Source of the DNA: Reticulascus tulasneorum
Lineage: Eukaryota > Ascomycota > Sordariomycetes > Glomerellales > Reticulascaceae
Reading direction: 5' to 3'
Assembly (NCBI GenBank): GCA_001557505.1
Contig: LSAX01000001.1
Coordinates: 2,790,001-2,854,000, forward strand
DNA: 64,000 nt
Of this stretch, positions 1-12,500 are shown in pieces (position 1 is the first letter of the stretch; each line of letters starts with the position of its first letter). The position numbers were made by a program, and so were the translations under genes. A model generated the notes under the pieces. The model did not search any database. It had not been told where the DNA came from and worked only from the letters and a program-made list of their open reading frames with translations.

Positions 1-148
1 GTGCAGGGACATCTTTCTCTTTGCCTTTCCAGATGGGGTCTTCCTCATCATTCAGTAAGCCGAAGGGGTCGGCGTAGAAGCCAACGTAGCCCTTCGACGT
101 GATGGTTTTCACAGGTTCCTGCATCCGAATGGTGGTAGAGACAGTCAT
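1..148 (-). CDS. 5' end of an unrecognised gene, cut by the window edge
   Basis: An open frame starts with ATG at 148 on the minus strand and runs off the left edge, giving 49 codons with no stop. The visible N-terminus starts MTVSTTIRMQEPVKTI and continues with a GFYADPFGLLND stretch and a charged WKGKEKDV segment. There is no signal peptide or membrane segment. I do not recognise the family. The coding sense rests on the continuous frame and ordinary composition, with no splice signal needed in this part. The next gene to the right, a fumarylacetoacetate-hydrolase-family enzyme, lies on the same strand about 1.45 kb away, so a shared catabolic role is possible but not shown. Confidence 0.5.
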   Translation of the reverse strand, partial: MTVSTTIRMQEPVKTITSKGYVGFYADPFGLLNDEEDPIWKGKEKDVPA

Positions 149-1603
149 CGAGTAAAGGAGATACAGGAGAGAAGGACAATATCCAGCCTTTCAATAAGTG
201 ACGGTGGCCCGGTACAATATGTGGCCCGGAGAAGAAACCGCCGACTCCATATGGTGACAGTAACTAGGCCCCCTATCAAATAGCTTCACCGACGACGAAA
301 AGACATTATCGAAATCACCTTCCACTTTACCATAGACCCAGCAAAAGCGGCTGTCCCGAGCCTCATGGTTAGGCATTTCCTTAGGCAGTCTGCCGTGGCT
401 CCGTACCAAAGATCCACCGAGGCACCAGCAGGGCGGCAGCTGATAGGAGGACAACACCAATAGGCAAGGCGGACCGGTCGCACAAAAACTAGGTGGAGGG
501 TGCCACGGTGCCAAGGGGGGACGGCCCCGTTGGCGGATGGTGTCCAGCTATGTGGGGTGGAAGAGTTTTGGGAAGCTAGGAAAGGTGAAGCGTGTCGAGG
601 AAAAGGAGGCGATGCTGGCATCTAGCGCGACCTGCAGGATGGCTGTGCTGTGAGGTACTTACATAAGGTAGCACGGTAGGTAATTACCTAGGTCGTGTCG
701 CTGGGTTTTGGCCGACAGAAGGGGGAAATGGAGAAAACGAGCCCTGTGCCGTAACGGCCCAGCACCTACCAAGCTGCAGTCAGCTGTGCTGGCGGCGGCC
801 AGGCCCAACAACCCTGGCCCCTGGAAGCACTACCTACCTCCGCTAGCAGAGGCTGATTTTCACAGCTGATTTCCGCAGGTCATCGGATGGAACATTCCAA
901 CTACTCTATTGAATACTTGCAGTTTGTACACGACCGCTAGTTCCCACCGACCTGGTACGATTACACTTCACATGCATAGGAAAATATCTATGCAGGCGAA
1001 GAGACCTTGGTTTCGTTCTCTAGGGCTTGAATAAATCTCCCATCTTGTAACTAGGTCGGGCATTGCTGAACTTGACACCTGGACTAGTTAGGGCATCAGC
1101 TAGCGTCCTAGGACAGGAGGCTGCAGTGCTGAGAACCAAACTCAGCCACCGCGTTGTTGTTTCTGCCTTCAGGACCGAGTCCTTCATTGATTGCAAGGAC
1201 GCACTAGAACGAAGTGGAGGTCTCGGTGGCAGCGAACGGGGATGATTGAGGCCGTCTTGCGGCGGCCGTCACCGCAGTGGTTTTGATGAAAGGTAAGGCA
1301 GTTGTCGAAGGCAGCCCCGTATAATTATGGTAACCTAGATGAATAACTTTGCCTATCTCATGCAAAGAGGCGGCCAAAATCCAATATAATTTGCATCTGT
1401 CAAGGGGATGGCACCAAGAGGCGTTTCTCAGGTAATTCGTCATGAGAACGGGATTGAGCATTATTGAAGCATTGTCTTAGCTGGGTGGCCACACTGGATC
1501 CAAATGCCTTCCCTCCCAAAGCATATCGGTGTAAACGGCAATTTATAGTGCTGACCAAAGAGCCCACTAAATGTCGCAAGTCTCTGCAGTTTGCTGTGGC
1601 CTC
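149..1603. other. Intergenic stretch, no gene seen
   Basis: This stretch holds the promoter of the left-edge gene and the 3' flank of the fumarylacetoacetate-hydrolase-family gene. Several short overlapping open frames occur (for example 191-514 and 286-621 minus), but they have no recognisable domain or consistent splice signals. I see no RNA gene or repeat. Confidence 0.5.
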
Positions 1604-2752
1604 TCATATCTTGGACTTGGCCTGCGAGAACTCAATCTTGTTGGTGCAAACACCCACACCCTCCAGCCCAACCTCAACGATATCTCCATCCTTCAGCCAT
1701 AATTGAGGCTTGCGTCCCATTCCCACACCCTCGGGGCTAGTCATAGTTGTTAACATAATGACAACGACGAGGTTCACACACGGGCCACTCACGTTCCAGT
1801 GAAAATCAAGTCTCCCGGGAGAAGGGTCACGCCTTGGCTCAAGAACGCGATAGTTTTCTTAATGCCGAAGATCATATCCTTGGTGTTGTTGTCCTTACGA
1901 GGCATTAGCATCTCCAAATTGGCGGTTGTGAAAGAAGAAATCTCACCTGAACGATCTCACCATTGACCTTGGTGAAGATCTTGAGATTCTGAGGATCCTT
2001 GATCAAGTTGCTTGTTACGATACCAGGGCCGTATGGCGCCCAGCCGTCATAGCCCTTTCCTAGAGACCACTGACCGCCACCGTGCTTGATTTGCCAATCC
2101 CGGTGGGAAACATCGTTGCCGATAGCATAGCCCAGAATGTAGTCGAGCGCCTCGGACTCGGGCACATCAGCACATACTTTCCCAATCACCAGGACGAGCT
2201 CACACTCGTAGTCGAGGCTACCGCCGGTCTGTGCAATTGGATGGATTGGGATTGGGTCGGTAGGACCAGCCAGCGAGGTGGCCGGTTTGTACTGACGGAG
2301 TTAGCCTCGACCTTTCCTTCGACGCCTATCAGCTGACCGGCGACTTACAAATAAGACCGGGAACTTGGGGATTGGCAAGCCAGACTGTAGGATAAGGTTA
2401 GGTCACAGTCTTCTTTTCACGACATACTGGGGGCTCACCTCTTTGGCATGGTTCTCGTAGTTTAAGCCGAGGCATCTCACCGTCCGGACATGTCCCGGGT
2501 CCAGAGGCTGGAGGAGAAGACGAATATCGGCAACGTTGTCGGTAACATCATGCTTTCCAAAGATATCTCCCGTGATGATCTTGGCCTGGCGCGCTTTGGC
2601 AATATCGGTCACTCCATTGGGTAGAATGGCATCGCCATAGTATGTCCTGCCATCCTTCGCAAGGAAGCGGACGAGACGCTGGGGGAGGTCAGCAGTCGGC
2701 CAAGTCGCACAACCACTCCGAGACCGCGCAGACCTACAGAGAAAGCCGGCAT
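1604..2752 (-). CDS. Fumarylacetoacetate hydrolase (FAH) family protein, 289 aa
   Basis: Six exons on the minus strand: 2738-2752, 2439-2678, 2349-2384, 1947-2291, 1793-1893 and 1604-1736 (870 nt with stop). Every intron is GT..AG and the frame is continuous. The first exon codes only MPAFS. The FAHD1-like catalytic pair sits in NYENHAKE (His82, Glu85). The metal ligands are in DYECELV (Glu126, Glu128) and [10 protein letters not shown] (Asp157), and GTPEGVGMG closes the active-site half. The length fits FAHD1-type enzymes, which act on acylpyruvates, fumarylpyruvate or oxaloacetate; the exact substrate cannot be read from sequence. The gene diverges from the SDHAF1-like gene across about 620 bp. 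A true tyrosine-pathway fumarylacetoacetase is unlikely because that enzyme is longer (about 420 aa). Confidence 0.93.
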
Positions 2753-3369
2753 GATGAAGCCACGGTACGGATCGTATAGCAATGGAACCTTCTATATTTT
2801 CCTTGAGTCAGGATGGGAATTGAGAGGAGGGAATATTATTTAAAGGACGAAGATTGAGGAGGAACCCCACGAGATATCCGCAGCTTAACCCCACACTATT
2901 CGGCCTCGACTTGTCGGAGTCTAGAAGTGGAGTCCAGGCTGGCCGGCTAATCAGGTCGGTTTCTATTATATGGCAATGACGAGCTTGTCACGATTGCTAA
3001 TGTCCAATAAGCACGTCTCCCAGCTTTCCAATGCCTGCGTGATTGAATGGTACGATTCGACAGGAACCCCAGCAGAGAATTGGGGGATCGGGTTTAGAGA
3101 GGGGTGCTCCGCCGTGTATTCATCCCACCGAGGCCGAGCTAACCCCGCAGCCTGGAACTTTTTTATTGAACTAACTAACTTACTTCGGCAGCGATTCTTA
3201 TTAGTGCGTAATCCCCTGGAGCTGCAGTGGTCCGTGCTGCCCCGGCAGTTCGTTGATTGACATCATGGAGTGAATCTTTTTCTTCTTCTTTTGACGGCGG
3301 CATGCACAGAATCCCCATACTTGAATATCTGCTGTCAGACCCCCAAATCCAATTGAGGCACCGTACACA
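2753..3369. promoter_or_regulatory. Divergent promoter region between FAH-family and SDHAF1-like genes
   Basis: About 617 bp separate the two divergent start codons. A short open frame at 2970-3260 (plus) has no recognisable product and is probably chance. Pyrimidine-rich tracts precede the right-hand ATG (around 3270-3290). No defined operator could be identified. Confidence 0.45.
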
Positions 3370-3738
3370 ATGCCCGCTGCCAAGAAGGGTCTGTCAGGCC
3401 TGCAGAAGGAGGTCGTAGCCTTGTACCGCCATTGTTTACGGGAAATTCACAAAAAACCAGAGGTGACTTGAAAGATGACAAGATCCGAAGCTCTCTCACG
3501 TACTAACCCAAACATGCGATTCAGTCAACCAGATCTCATTTTGAGACTTTTGCTAGGTAAAACAACTACTCGAAATGTATCGCAAACGTGTGGATACTGA
3601 CTGCAGTCCTTAAGGTCGGAGTTCGACAAAAATATCAACATTGACAAACGGGATTATAACGCAATCGAATACTTGGTTCGGAAAGGACGTCGCCAGCTGG
3701 AGACTTACTCGAGCCCGGGAATCAAGGATATAAAATGA
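3370..3738 (+). CDS. LYR-motif protein, likely succinate dehydrogenase assembly factor (SDHAF1/Sdh6-like), 82 aa
   Basis: Three short exons: 3370-3462, 3525-3556 and 3615-3738 (249 nt). The introns are GT..AG, with a TACTAAC branch sequence in the first and TACTGAC in the second. The protein carries the LYR-family signature: VALYRHCLREIHKKP near residues 16-30, then a conserved Phe-Ala-Arg and a C-terminal RKGRRQLETYSSPG segment. Those features match SDHAF1/Sdh6, the mitochondrial matrix factor that helps deliver iron-sulfur clusters to the succinate dehydrogenase Sdh2 subunit. The length is typical. The gene is easily missed because its middle exon is only 32 nt. Another LYR-family assembly factor is the main alternative. 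Confidence 0.88.
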
Positions 3739-3929
3739 GGAAGCTGTACACCATCATATTGCCGGTCCAGGCAAATGGAAAGCTCACTGCGCGGGGAGAT
3801 CCGTCATCGCTCCCATGGTCCTTTCCTTTGCCTCAGCATCCACGCTCCGTCGCCTCCCGACATCCTTTGCAAATGATTCTAGCATCTAATTTCTACTCCC
3901 GACATTGATTTTGTTTTGGAATATGGACA

Positions 3930-6742
3930 ATGCTTCCATGCAACTTGGACTGCAGAGACAGTAGTTGCCAGCTAGCAGTTCGACTTTCACCATCTATTCG
4001 AGTTCCCACAGCAGCTCCTGGCCAAGCCCGCCAAGCAGCGGAAGACGTATATCGTACTCCTTTGAGTCCATCAGTTGAGAATTTGCGCCACCGGCAACGG
4101 CAACGCATCGTTATCCCAGCCAAACGTGCTTCCAGGGCTAGGCTACCGACTGGCAAGGCGATATCGCGCCGACCTCCAACAAAGCCTCTTCCCAGGCGGA
4201 CGAGGCGGAAAGTCTCGAGATCAGGTACTGGCATAAGGGTGCACATCAACACGAATAGGCACTTCCGTAAGCCTCTGGCTTTCGAAACGCCCCAACTACT
4301 GAAACTAGAGACGCCCCGGCCTTCGAGACTGGAGACACATACGCAGCCGGTTCTCCGAAGTAACACGGGCAATCGCTATTCCTTATTACAAGTACACACG
4401 GATTCCCAAGACATGTATCATCGCCCACCAATAATCCGAGAGCCCAAGTTGCTTATGTCGACCAAAACGACCGGACGGAGTGCTGATAAATTGGAGGAAT
4501 ACCCAGCTCGGGTGGTACGGAAACCTAACAGACCGGTACCGCAACCTAGACCTACCAGAGCAGTCGAAACTACTGTAGCAGAAGTTGGAAGTAGCTCGGC
4601 CACCCCGCGACAACGGTCTGCACCTGTTCCGGGCACTTCCAAATGTTCAGGTGCGCAATGTGATCACTGTGGCTCGGCAATATCAAACGAGAAGCGGTTT
4701 GGCATTGCAGACCCAGCGTTATGGGAAGCCGTACGACGGAGTTTATCTCAGCAGAGCCGCGTTTCTGCAGTCACGTCCCCTACAGATGTGGTGAGCATAC
4801 CATCCGGTGGTCCTGAGCCTCCATCCAGGACATCAAGCCAACGCAAGGCAGTGGACCGCTTCTCGAGGCAGTTGGAAAAGTACGCGGAACTCAGGGATGC
4901 GCCGGGGAAACTGCCCATATTCACTCCGACGCCGGACTCAGTAACATCTCTTCATACGGTCTCTGCACTGCTTCCCTACGAGGAGGAATTTCAAGCTGCC
5001 GGATTGGCGGTGACATCTGATCAGCAGCGGCAGAGATCACCCGGTAAAGCGAAGTCTAGGACAGATATCGCTGCTATGCCACCCACAGATCGAGCTAATG
5101 TTGGCGCGCTGCAATTGGATAGGCTCTTTGGCAGCTCATCGAGCTCCTCAGACTCAAGTAGCGCAACTGAAGTTGCATTTGCCCGTCCAGAGGCTGACTG
5201 GGAGCTCTACTTGATTGATGAATTACCACCACGGAAGGAAAAGCAGGCAACCAATTTTTGCAAGTGGCCATGTTTCAAGGACAAGCCCAGCGCAGCTGGG
5301 CGGGAGAGCTCGACTGAGGATATGGCTGTTCCACGAGTGTCTGGAGGTAGCCCTTCAAAACCGTTGGAAGCGTGGCCGGATGTCCGTGTTGTCGGCGACA
5401 CTGGTGAGGAACAGCGATTGCAAAGCAAGTATTCTGTATTATTACGCTCCGATGTAGGCTAACTGGATTCTCAGATAAACGTTACACCAGAGCCGTACAA
5501 GTGGGAACGCGCCCAAAAATGGCCGAGGTGCTTTCCTCAACAAAACCGCTACTTCAACAAAAACCTAAGAAAGAGTCATATGCTAAAGGACCAAAAGGAG
5601 AAACACTTAATGAGGTCATCTCTGCATGTGTTGAAGCAGAAACCAAACCACCTATCCCGCCCAAAGCAGTTGGTCTCAGAAAAGCTCGGCAAACCCTCCC
5701 TGACTCACCGGAGGTAATTGACTACTCAAAGGTCAAGGGTTTACGAAAGCTGCAGCAAACTGGCGTGGTTGAAGAAAGATTCCCTCGCTTAGATGAGATG
5801 ACACCAGTCATTTACTCCTCGCCTCCAAATCAAGTGCAGCAACAATGCGCGATGCCAACACCATTGGAGCCAAAACCTAATGCTCAGCCAACCATAGACG
5901 AACCACCACGGAAACAACTGCGACTTCCACGGAAACAACTGCGACTTCCATTGCCTCCTAAAACGCCCCGGATCAATGTGATTCAGAGAGAGCCTGGAAA
6001 CACTGTAATGCAAGGGAAACAGAAGGAGACACCCTTCCCACCAATATTTGGCTCTGGTAGACTTCACCAAAATTTACCAGCACCGCAGAAACAGCCCGAG
6101 ATGAATGCGATAGACAGGCCAACTATTAAGGCAAGGGGAACCGTCTCTTCCACCCCCGACTTACCATTCACATGGAGATTTTCTGTGAGCACGCCATCAT
6201 CTCTTGAGAGGGCTTTGGAGGTGGCTGCTTCAGAGCTAGAGAGAACCGAGAAGCAAGAAGAGGGAACGGAACTCGTGAAGCAGATCATGAAAGACAACGA
6301 AAATGATGCAGGCCTGGAGAACGGTGAAAATCGCGCTGAAATATGCAGAGACCACCACACCTCTGTATCTCGTCGCGACCGCAAGGAGAAAGCGAATCCG
6401 CCTCCAAAAGTTCCAGAGCATCTGGCCAGATACTCAGTGGCAAAGAGTGATAGTTCGGCTCCCGTGGATTATGACGATCGAGATATCAATGACAGAGACG
6501 TACTTCGTGGCCTTCACATTGCTGCATCAGCAGCATGTGATGAGGAAGTGGATGCTTTCATTCGCAACAAAACTGGGGTCAGAATTCGCAGATTTCTCGC
6601 AGATCTAAAGGCGTTCGAAACCCTAGGGGAAGAGAGCCCTCCGGATCCCACCGAACAACGAGCTCGAAGAAGACGCGCGGAATTGAGAAGGATGAAGCAG
6701 CAAGTGCGGCAGTCTATGAAGGCTAGACCACAGGGACTATAA
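3930..6742 (+). CDS. Large basic low-complexity protein of unknown function, 913 aa
   Basis: Two exons, 3930-5403 and 5475-6742 (2742 nt). The 71-nt intron starts GTGAGG, has a GCTAAC branch site, and joins the two long frames exactly in phase. The protein is rich in Arg, Pro, Ser and Gln and looks mostly disordered. It is strongly basic near the N-terminus (residues about 45-110). A Cys-cluster CSGAQCDHC near residue 238 could bind metal. A 21-bp tandem duplication gives two RKQLRLP units. The last 130 residues are more charged and helical, ending in an Arg/Lys-rich tail. I recognise no domain. The start is the ATG at 3930; an overlapping out-of-frame ATG lies at 3923, and an extra 5' exon cannot be excluded. 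It follows the SDHAF1-like gene on the same strand after 191 bp. Confidence 0.78.
5909..5950 (+). repeat. Perfect 21-bp tandem duplication inside the coding region
   Basis: Two identical 21-bp units (5909-5929 and 5930-5950) encode two successive RKQLRLP units in frame. The perfect identity suggests a recent slippage event, or selection for the repeat. Confidence 0.95.
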
Positions 6743-7514
6743 AAGTGGTTGCATTTGGGATGTTGGGATAAGCCGGGCTGCTGGCTCGGTGGCATTCTCA
6801 GCTCAACAACATTATCATCGAACTGTATTGCCGCTTCGGAAGTACACAATTTTGCTAGCTTCCAGTTACTAGAATATAAGTATAGCGTCCTGGGGTGAAT
6901 ACTATTCAGGCGCAGTTGGTCCACATGTCTAGGGATTGGGCCACATTCTAAATTTCTGGTTCTCATATTCAGTAGCCATTGCACACGACGTACAAGTCGG
7001 CCGTGAATTATCTTGCCCTAAGCTCCTGCTCTTCACTTTTTGTTGGCTACGGCGATGGCCTAGATTGCCCAGGTGTAAATGTGCTTATAACGCCAGACTA
7101 CTACGTTACCAAACATCCTGGACTCGTTCCTAGTCAGACGTCGAAGCTCCAGATTCACCACACCAATGCCCTCCAACCATGAACGTCTAGTCGCAGCCCA
7201 AGTTGGAATGAACATGATACGCAATGTTCACGCGATACGAAAACTTCGGCGGCGAGCATGCTGCCCTGGCAACCTCTTCAAGAGCCCAACGAATGCACGC
7301 ATTTCACTTTAAACTGCAGAGAATCGCTGTTTCATGACGCAATGTGCCCAAGAAGAATATATTATATACATCAAAGCTGCCTAAAGGACGGGGACCACTG
7401 AGATCATTAGAGTTCCCTTAACGGCATCATGTGGACTATCTCCAAGCTTGGTCCGGAACGAATTGAATGAAGTTGAGGAGCGTCGTTCCGGAACATGGCT
7501 TCTGCTGAGAACCT
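6743..7514. other. Intergenic region between convergent genes
   Basis: This holds the 3' flanks of the large unknown gene (plus) and the sugar transporter (minus). The short open frames at 6936-7182 have no recognisable product. No RNA gene or repeat is seen. Confidence 0.5.
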
Positions 7515-9528
7515 TTAAATTCTCACAGGGTTCTTGGAGACGGCCTCAGTCGAATGCTCAGAGTGATGAGCAAGGTGGGACTCCTTCTCCAGTTGATCGA
7601 GATCCAGTCGCCCAACTTCGGCTCGGTCGCCATCGATGACCTTGGCCAACTCCTCGAGGGTGGGGCCCTTAGTCTCGACGTACATGAAGTACACGAAGAC
7701 GAGCTCGAGGAAGATCCAGCACTGTAGAATGTTAGTTTTCTAGTCTCCCACCAATGCACGACAGGAAGACAGGGTGAGTCTTACGGTGTAGATGAGGTAC
7801 AGCTTCCAGGTGTGGCCAGCGAAGTAGTCGAACGCGATGGGGTTGGCGTAGTTGTTGAGCGTCAGCGCGGCCTGGATGAAGATGTTGAGAATCATGAGAC
7901 CCTTGGCACGCAGCTTGTAGGGCAGAATCTCAATAGCGTAGCCGACAAGGAGACCGGACCAGGCGAGCGAGTACATGAAGCTGAAAAGCCAGATGAAGAA
8001 GATCATGGCATAGTTGGATCCGGGTGCGTGCTTCTCCTCGTACAGACCGGCGGTGAGGGTCCAGAAGACGAAGGTGAAGAGCATACCGCCAGTAGACGTG
8101 AGGAAGATGGGTCGACGTCCGAACTTGTCGACGCACAGAGCCATGACAACCGAGACGATGAGGGACATGGCAGTTTGGCCGGCGTTCAGCTGGAGAAAAT
8201 CATAATCAGCACACATCTTCTGATATCATGCATACAAAGGACGGTAAAAACTTACACCAAGCTTGGAGGTGGAGTCGGTGACGCCAGCGGTGTCATACAG
8301 CTTGCCGGTATAGTTGGAGATGATGGCATTGCCGGACCACTGGGAGAAGATACCGAGGGAAATCAGAACGAACATTCGGTATCGGTTGCCCTTTGTGCGG
8401 AAAAAGTCGGCGTAGCTGCTTCCCTTCTTGTACATTTGCTCCATCTTGATGGTCTCGCGAATCTCGCGGAACTCGAATTGCACGGTTGGGTGGTCGGCAT
8501 TGCCATTGGCGTGATACTTGGCGAGGATGTGCAGAGCCTGGTCGAACTTGTCCTTGGCGATGAGGTATCGAGGAGATTCGGGAACCCCTATTGTCTCAGT
8601 GAGCAGATGTCCGCCAAATAAAAGTTGATCTTCCTCGGCCACTTACAGTAGATGAAGGACAACTGGATCACGGATGGGATAGCCTGGCCCAGGGCAGGGA
8701 TACGCCATGACCACTGGTTTGGAATGAAGTTCGTGCCGAAGCAAAGCCAGGCGACAACTGATGATAATTAGTAAGGATGAAGCAGAGGTCACAGAGACGG
8801 TTTGGCTTACGCAGTGCACCAACGTTCCACAGGCAGTTGTAAATGGTGGTGAGACGAGCACGATGCTGCGGGTGGCAGAGCTCAGTGAGCAACATGGGGG
8901 AGGCGATCTGAGCCAGTGAGTTGCCAAAACCGAGAAGGACACGGCCGCCCATGAACACTACGAGAGAAATTAGTTGGCATGTTGATAAGACAGTATTGAA
9001 ATGCCATGACGACAGCAGACTTACACCCCATATTTGTGCTAGCTGCTTGGAGAGCAGCTCCGATAATCATCAGCACGCATCCAATGGCGATAGGAAGCTT
9101 TCGTCCGAGGTTGTCGGTCAAGATTGGGCTACGCGATCTCAGCCAGAGTCAGATATGTGAAGCTTTCAATAAACTTACACGAGAGGGATCGAAGCCAAGC
9201 TACCGATCTGGTACAGAGCAGCGAGGAGACCGAGCTGACTCCCGTGCGGGTCGCCGAAGTACCCCTTCCATGTGTTGAAGTTGGTGTAGCTGTTGAAGAA
9301 CATGCTGTTGGTGGAGCAGTATCAGCAGTCTGGCGCAGTAGTCAAGCATAAGCTAGGCACGTACCCATCATAACCAGTAGTGGCGGAGGCAATGCAGAGA
9401 ATGAAGGCATAGAAGTAGAGCTTCCGCAGGCCAGGATCCTTGGTCCATTCAACCCTCTCGAACTGAGGAGCTTCCTCCTGAGCGTGAGCAGTCGCATCAC
9501 TGTGCGGCTTCCTGCTGAAGATGCCCAT
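7515..9528 (-). CDS. MFS sugar transporter (lactose permease/hexose transporter type), 531 aa
   Basis: Eight exons: 9365-9528, 9179-9304, 9025-9128, 8811-8957, 8647-8757, 8256-8587, 7785-8189 and 7515-7721 (1596 nt). Sugar-porter signatures appear in order. They are GYDGMFFNSY in the first membrane helix, DNLGRKLPIAIGC in the loop after helix 2, a GGRVLLGFGN helix, the PESPRYL motif before the central loop, DKFGRRP after helix 8, and VETKGPTLEEL at the end of helix 12. The hydrophobic pattern fits twelve membrane helices with cytoplasmic ends. Proteins of this subgroup import mono- or disaccharides at the plasma membrane by proton symport; the substrate is not determinable here. It is about 9 kb from the sugar regulator/glucosidase locus, so direct co-regulation is only a possibility. 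Confidence 0.95.
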
Positions 9529-12500
9529 CTTGACGGTGTTAGTCGTACAGATGCAGTTGGCGATGAGGTTCTGGTGAACGAGGCTTTGCTCTTACTGCCG
9601 ATAGGCCAGACAGTATGGTCGACCAGTCTCCGACTATAGGAATTAAGGAGAGGCTGAGGATAAGAGAAGAGACGAGAACATTAAGACATATCAAGCGGGG
9701 AGCACCAGGTCCTGATATATGGACAGGAACAGTCACCCCAATGAGCCTCGCGCCACGCCCGGCCAGAGGCAAGATATTACTGCATTATCTTTTAGACGGA
9801 CGAGCGGAATCGCAATATGGGTTCCCATCCATGAGACGGACGTCAAATAGGAATCAAGTTATTGGACCCATACGTAACGATCCCACCATTCCCAATGGGG
9901 CTGCCATAGTCGAGGCCAAAAAAAGCGAACACTTAGTAAATGTGCAGCAAGAACAGGCATGGGCACGGCAGGGAAGTGTCAAGTTGACAAACCGGAAGAA
10001 GTGTCGATGGGGACGACGAAGGGAGACCAACGGTTGGGCACCCAAGCTTCCCAGCCAATTTATTACCACTCAATTGGAAGAAAGTCGTCCGCGTGCACTT
10101 GTTTTGCCCGCCAGAAGGCAGACTCGACCCGCAGAGCTCGTCCATCTGGCTGGGTACAAGTCAGTTCTGGCGTGGCCGGGTATTGGGGCATGCTCCAGGC
10201 GCGCACCCATCTCCAACCGTTCTACGAAGAAGACATGTGAAATGGTGGAAAAGACTCTACCGACGATACCACCTAGGTCTCGGTAGTACTGATTGCCACG
10301 AGGCACGACAACGGAGGAGAGATTGTTCCGCCGTGAAAGCCTGCCGAGAGTAACAATATACGTTGCATTGTGCCTGGGCCGTTGGAAAAGGTTCGGAATT
10401 CCTCGTCATTTGGGGAACATGCCTGGTGAAGTCAGTGGCTGCCCGTAGAAATGCTTAAATTTGCAGGCCCAGCCCTGCAGGGTGCCTTGCGGCTATCCGG
10501 TACCATCCTGACAGGGAAATTCGTGTTGGTGTGGGTGTAGTACTTTCGGTGTGCTTGGAACCCAATTTGGCTGCAGCCACCGATCTCGCGGCGATGGCAA
10601 TTTGGTCCGAGAAATAGGACCGTTTAGGAGCGCGGATGTCGACGGTGAAATCCAATGAGAGGTAATCGAAATCTTCCCTTTTCCGTCATATCACTTCCAT
10701 TCATGGTTTCCGAAGTTCCAGTATGGCGGACGCGGCCCAGGAACTATACACACAATTAGGCAATAATAACAGAGCTTATGGGTTGTGCCGATCAGGTGAA
10801 CCGATCGCAAATATAGGAATGCATGAAATGAGCATGTCTGAAGCTAAACTGCGAGCAAATCAGATGACCCAGGATAGCATGATGGGCGACTATCTAGTTC
10901 GATCTCGGAAGAGAGTTCGCCAACTGGTGAACCCTCGTGCTGACCGTTGTCAATACGTTTCGACTAACCGCTCACGAGCCATCTTACGCAACATGTAGAT
11001 GCTGAACTCGCTAGCAGTGGTGAACAAATTGCCAGTCAAGGATAGCCCTAAATTTCTTTGGGCAAATCCGAGGTGGCCCATTCAAACTTGAACTGAATAG
11101 CCTGGACCATTCAGATGCTTGGTCATTGCCGTGTCTTCTCCGATGGCAAGCATCCTCGGACTTCTAGATCATCATACCTTAGCACAAGTAGGTGCGGCTA
11201 AACAGAGCACGTCCAGTGGCCGACTCGCTTCAGCAGGTCGCCTCTACTAAAGCATCAAATGGTATTTCTGTCAAGGAGTGATAATGAATATTCGCTTAGT
11301 TCTCCACAGCACACATCAACATGAAGCCTCCACGCAGACTAAGTTAGATGGTCTTCACTTCCAATCATAATCGGTCTACCGTCTGGAACCAGCTAACGTA
11401 CTTCTCGGCAGCTCACCGGCGCTACGAGACTAACGGCTTTCCGTCCCATCCTTCCGCCTCGGATGGAGCTTGTGGATCTTTGGCAACGTGGGGGAGTGGC
11501 ACTGAATTCCCTGATAACTGTATGCCCGACGAAAAGCCTAGAGACGATGCAAATCCCTCCAATCCGTTTCCTGCCTCGTTTGCTGGTGGGGATCCGGTAG
11601 GAAGATTTCGGAAGCAAAGATTGAGTGAAGGTGGCCTCCCTGTGATTGGGTTGGAAGCATGGCTGAAAGGAAGAGCCCGACGGATGTTTGCTACCTTAGA
11701 CACGCGACCCACGTGCCATTTCTAGAAGAGTGGAAGGGACTCCCAGGCCTTAGAAAACTTGGCTTACGCTGCACAATGGTAGTTGAAACCTTCTCTCGGC
11801 TCCTTTAAATTTAGCCTCATTTAGGCTAAGAAACGCTGCTGCAGGGAATGGAAATCGGAGATCTTGCCGGCCAAGGATCGACGAGTGACCCGGACGCGGG
11901 CCATATGCAGGCTTCCACCAACCTGGGTGAGGCATGCTACTGGAGCTTTCATTTGATATCTCATTTGATATGTACCTCGCGAAGTCGGAACGAGGAGGGG
12001 CCCCAGCGTAGCAGCATTGGATTGTAAGTTGTCAGGTTCAAGGATTTCAGTCTCATTGGAGATGCCAGGTGTCCAAGCTCCTACGTTATTGCGAAGAAGG
12101 CTTAGGGTATACTTTGCCTGTGGTGTACATAAAAGAAGTGCTGGGAGTCCTAGCTGCAGATGTGCGTTGTCAATAAGTGGATGTCGCATTGTGCCTGGAT
12201 TATTGCCGCAGTTGCAGTGGCGAGACTGCCTGCAAGGTTTCAATGGTTGGAGGGGCTCGGCTCACTAGAGAGGAAGGCGTAGAGATAGATGCAGAGCAAG
12301 TTGTTTAATCTGATGCTGCACTGAATAACCAGCCCGTCAAAGACAGTGCTGTGTTGTCTGAATGTGCAGTCGAACAGAACTTCCCAGTACACAAACTCAG
12401 AACATCTCCCGTAGAATGAGGACGGAGCCATGACAAGAAGCAGAAGCTCGAGAATCGCATGCACAAATTATCAAGCTGGCCACGCTTACCATACCCATAC

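Noticed and set aside
191..621. Two overlapping minus-strand frames at the left end
   Set aside because: No domain and they overlap each other in different frames, so likely chance.
5429..5474. Alternative intron donor (GTATTC) for the 913-residue gene
   Set aside because: It puts exon 2 out of frame; the donor at 5404 keeps the frame and leaves a 71-nt intron with a branch site.
7812..8621. 269-codon plus-strand open frame
   Set aside because: It is antisense to transporter exons and its composition mirrors the real gene; no start context or domain.
9615..10286. 223-codon plus-strand open frame
   Set aside because: No domain, no splice signals, mixed low-complexity; overlaps other frames on both strands.
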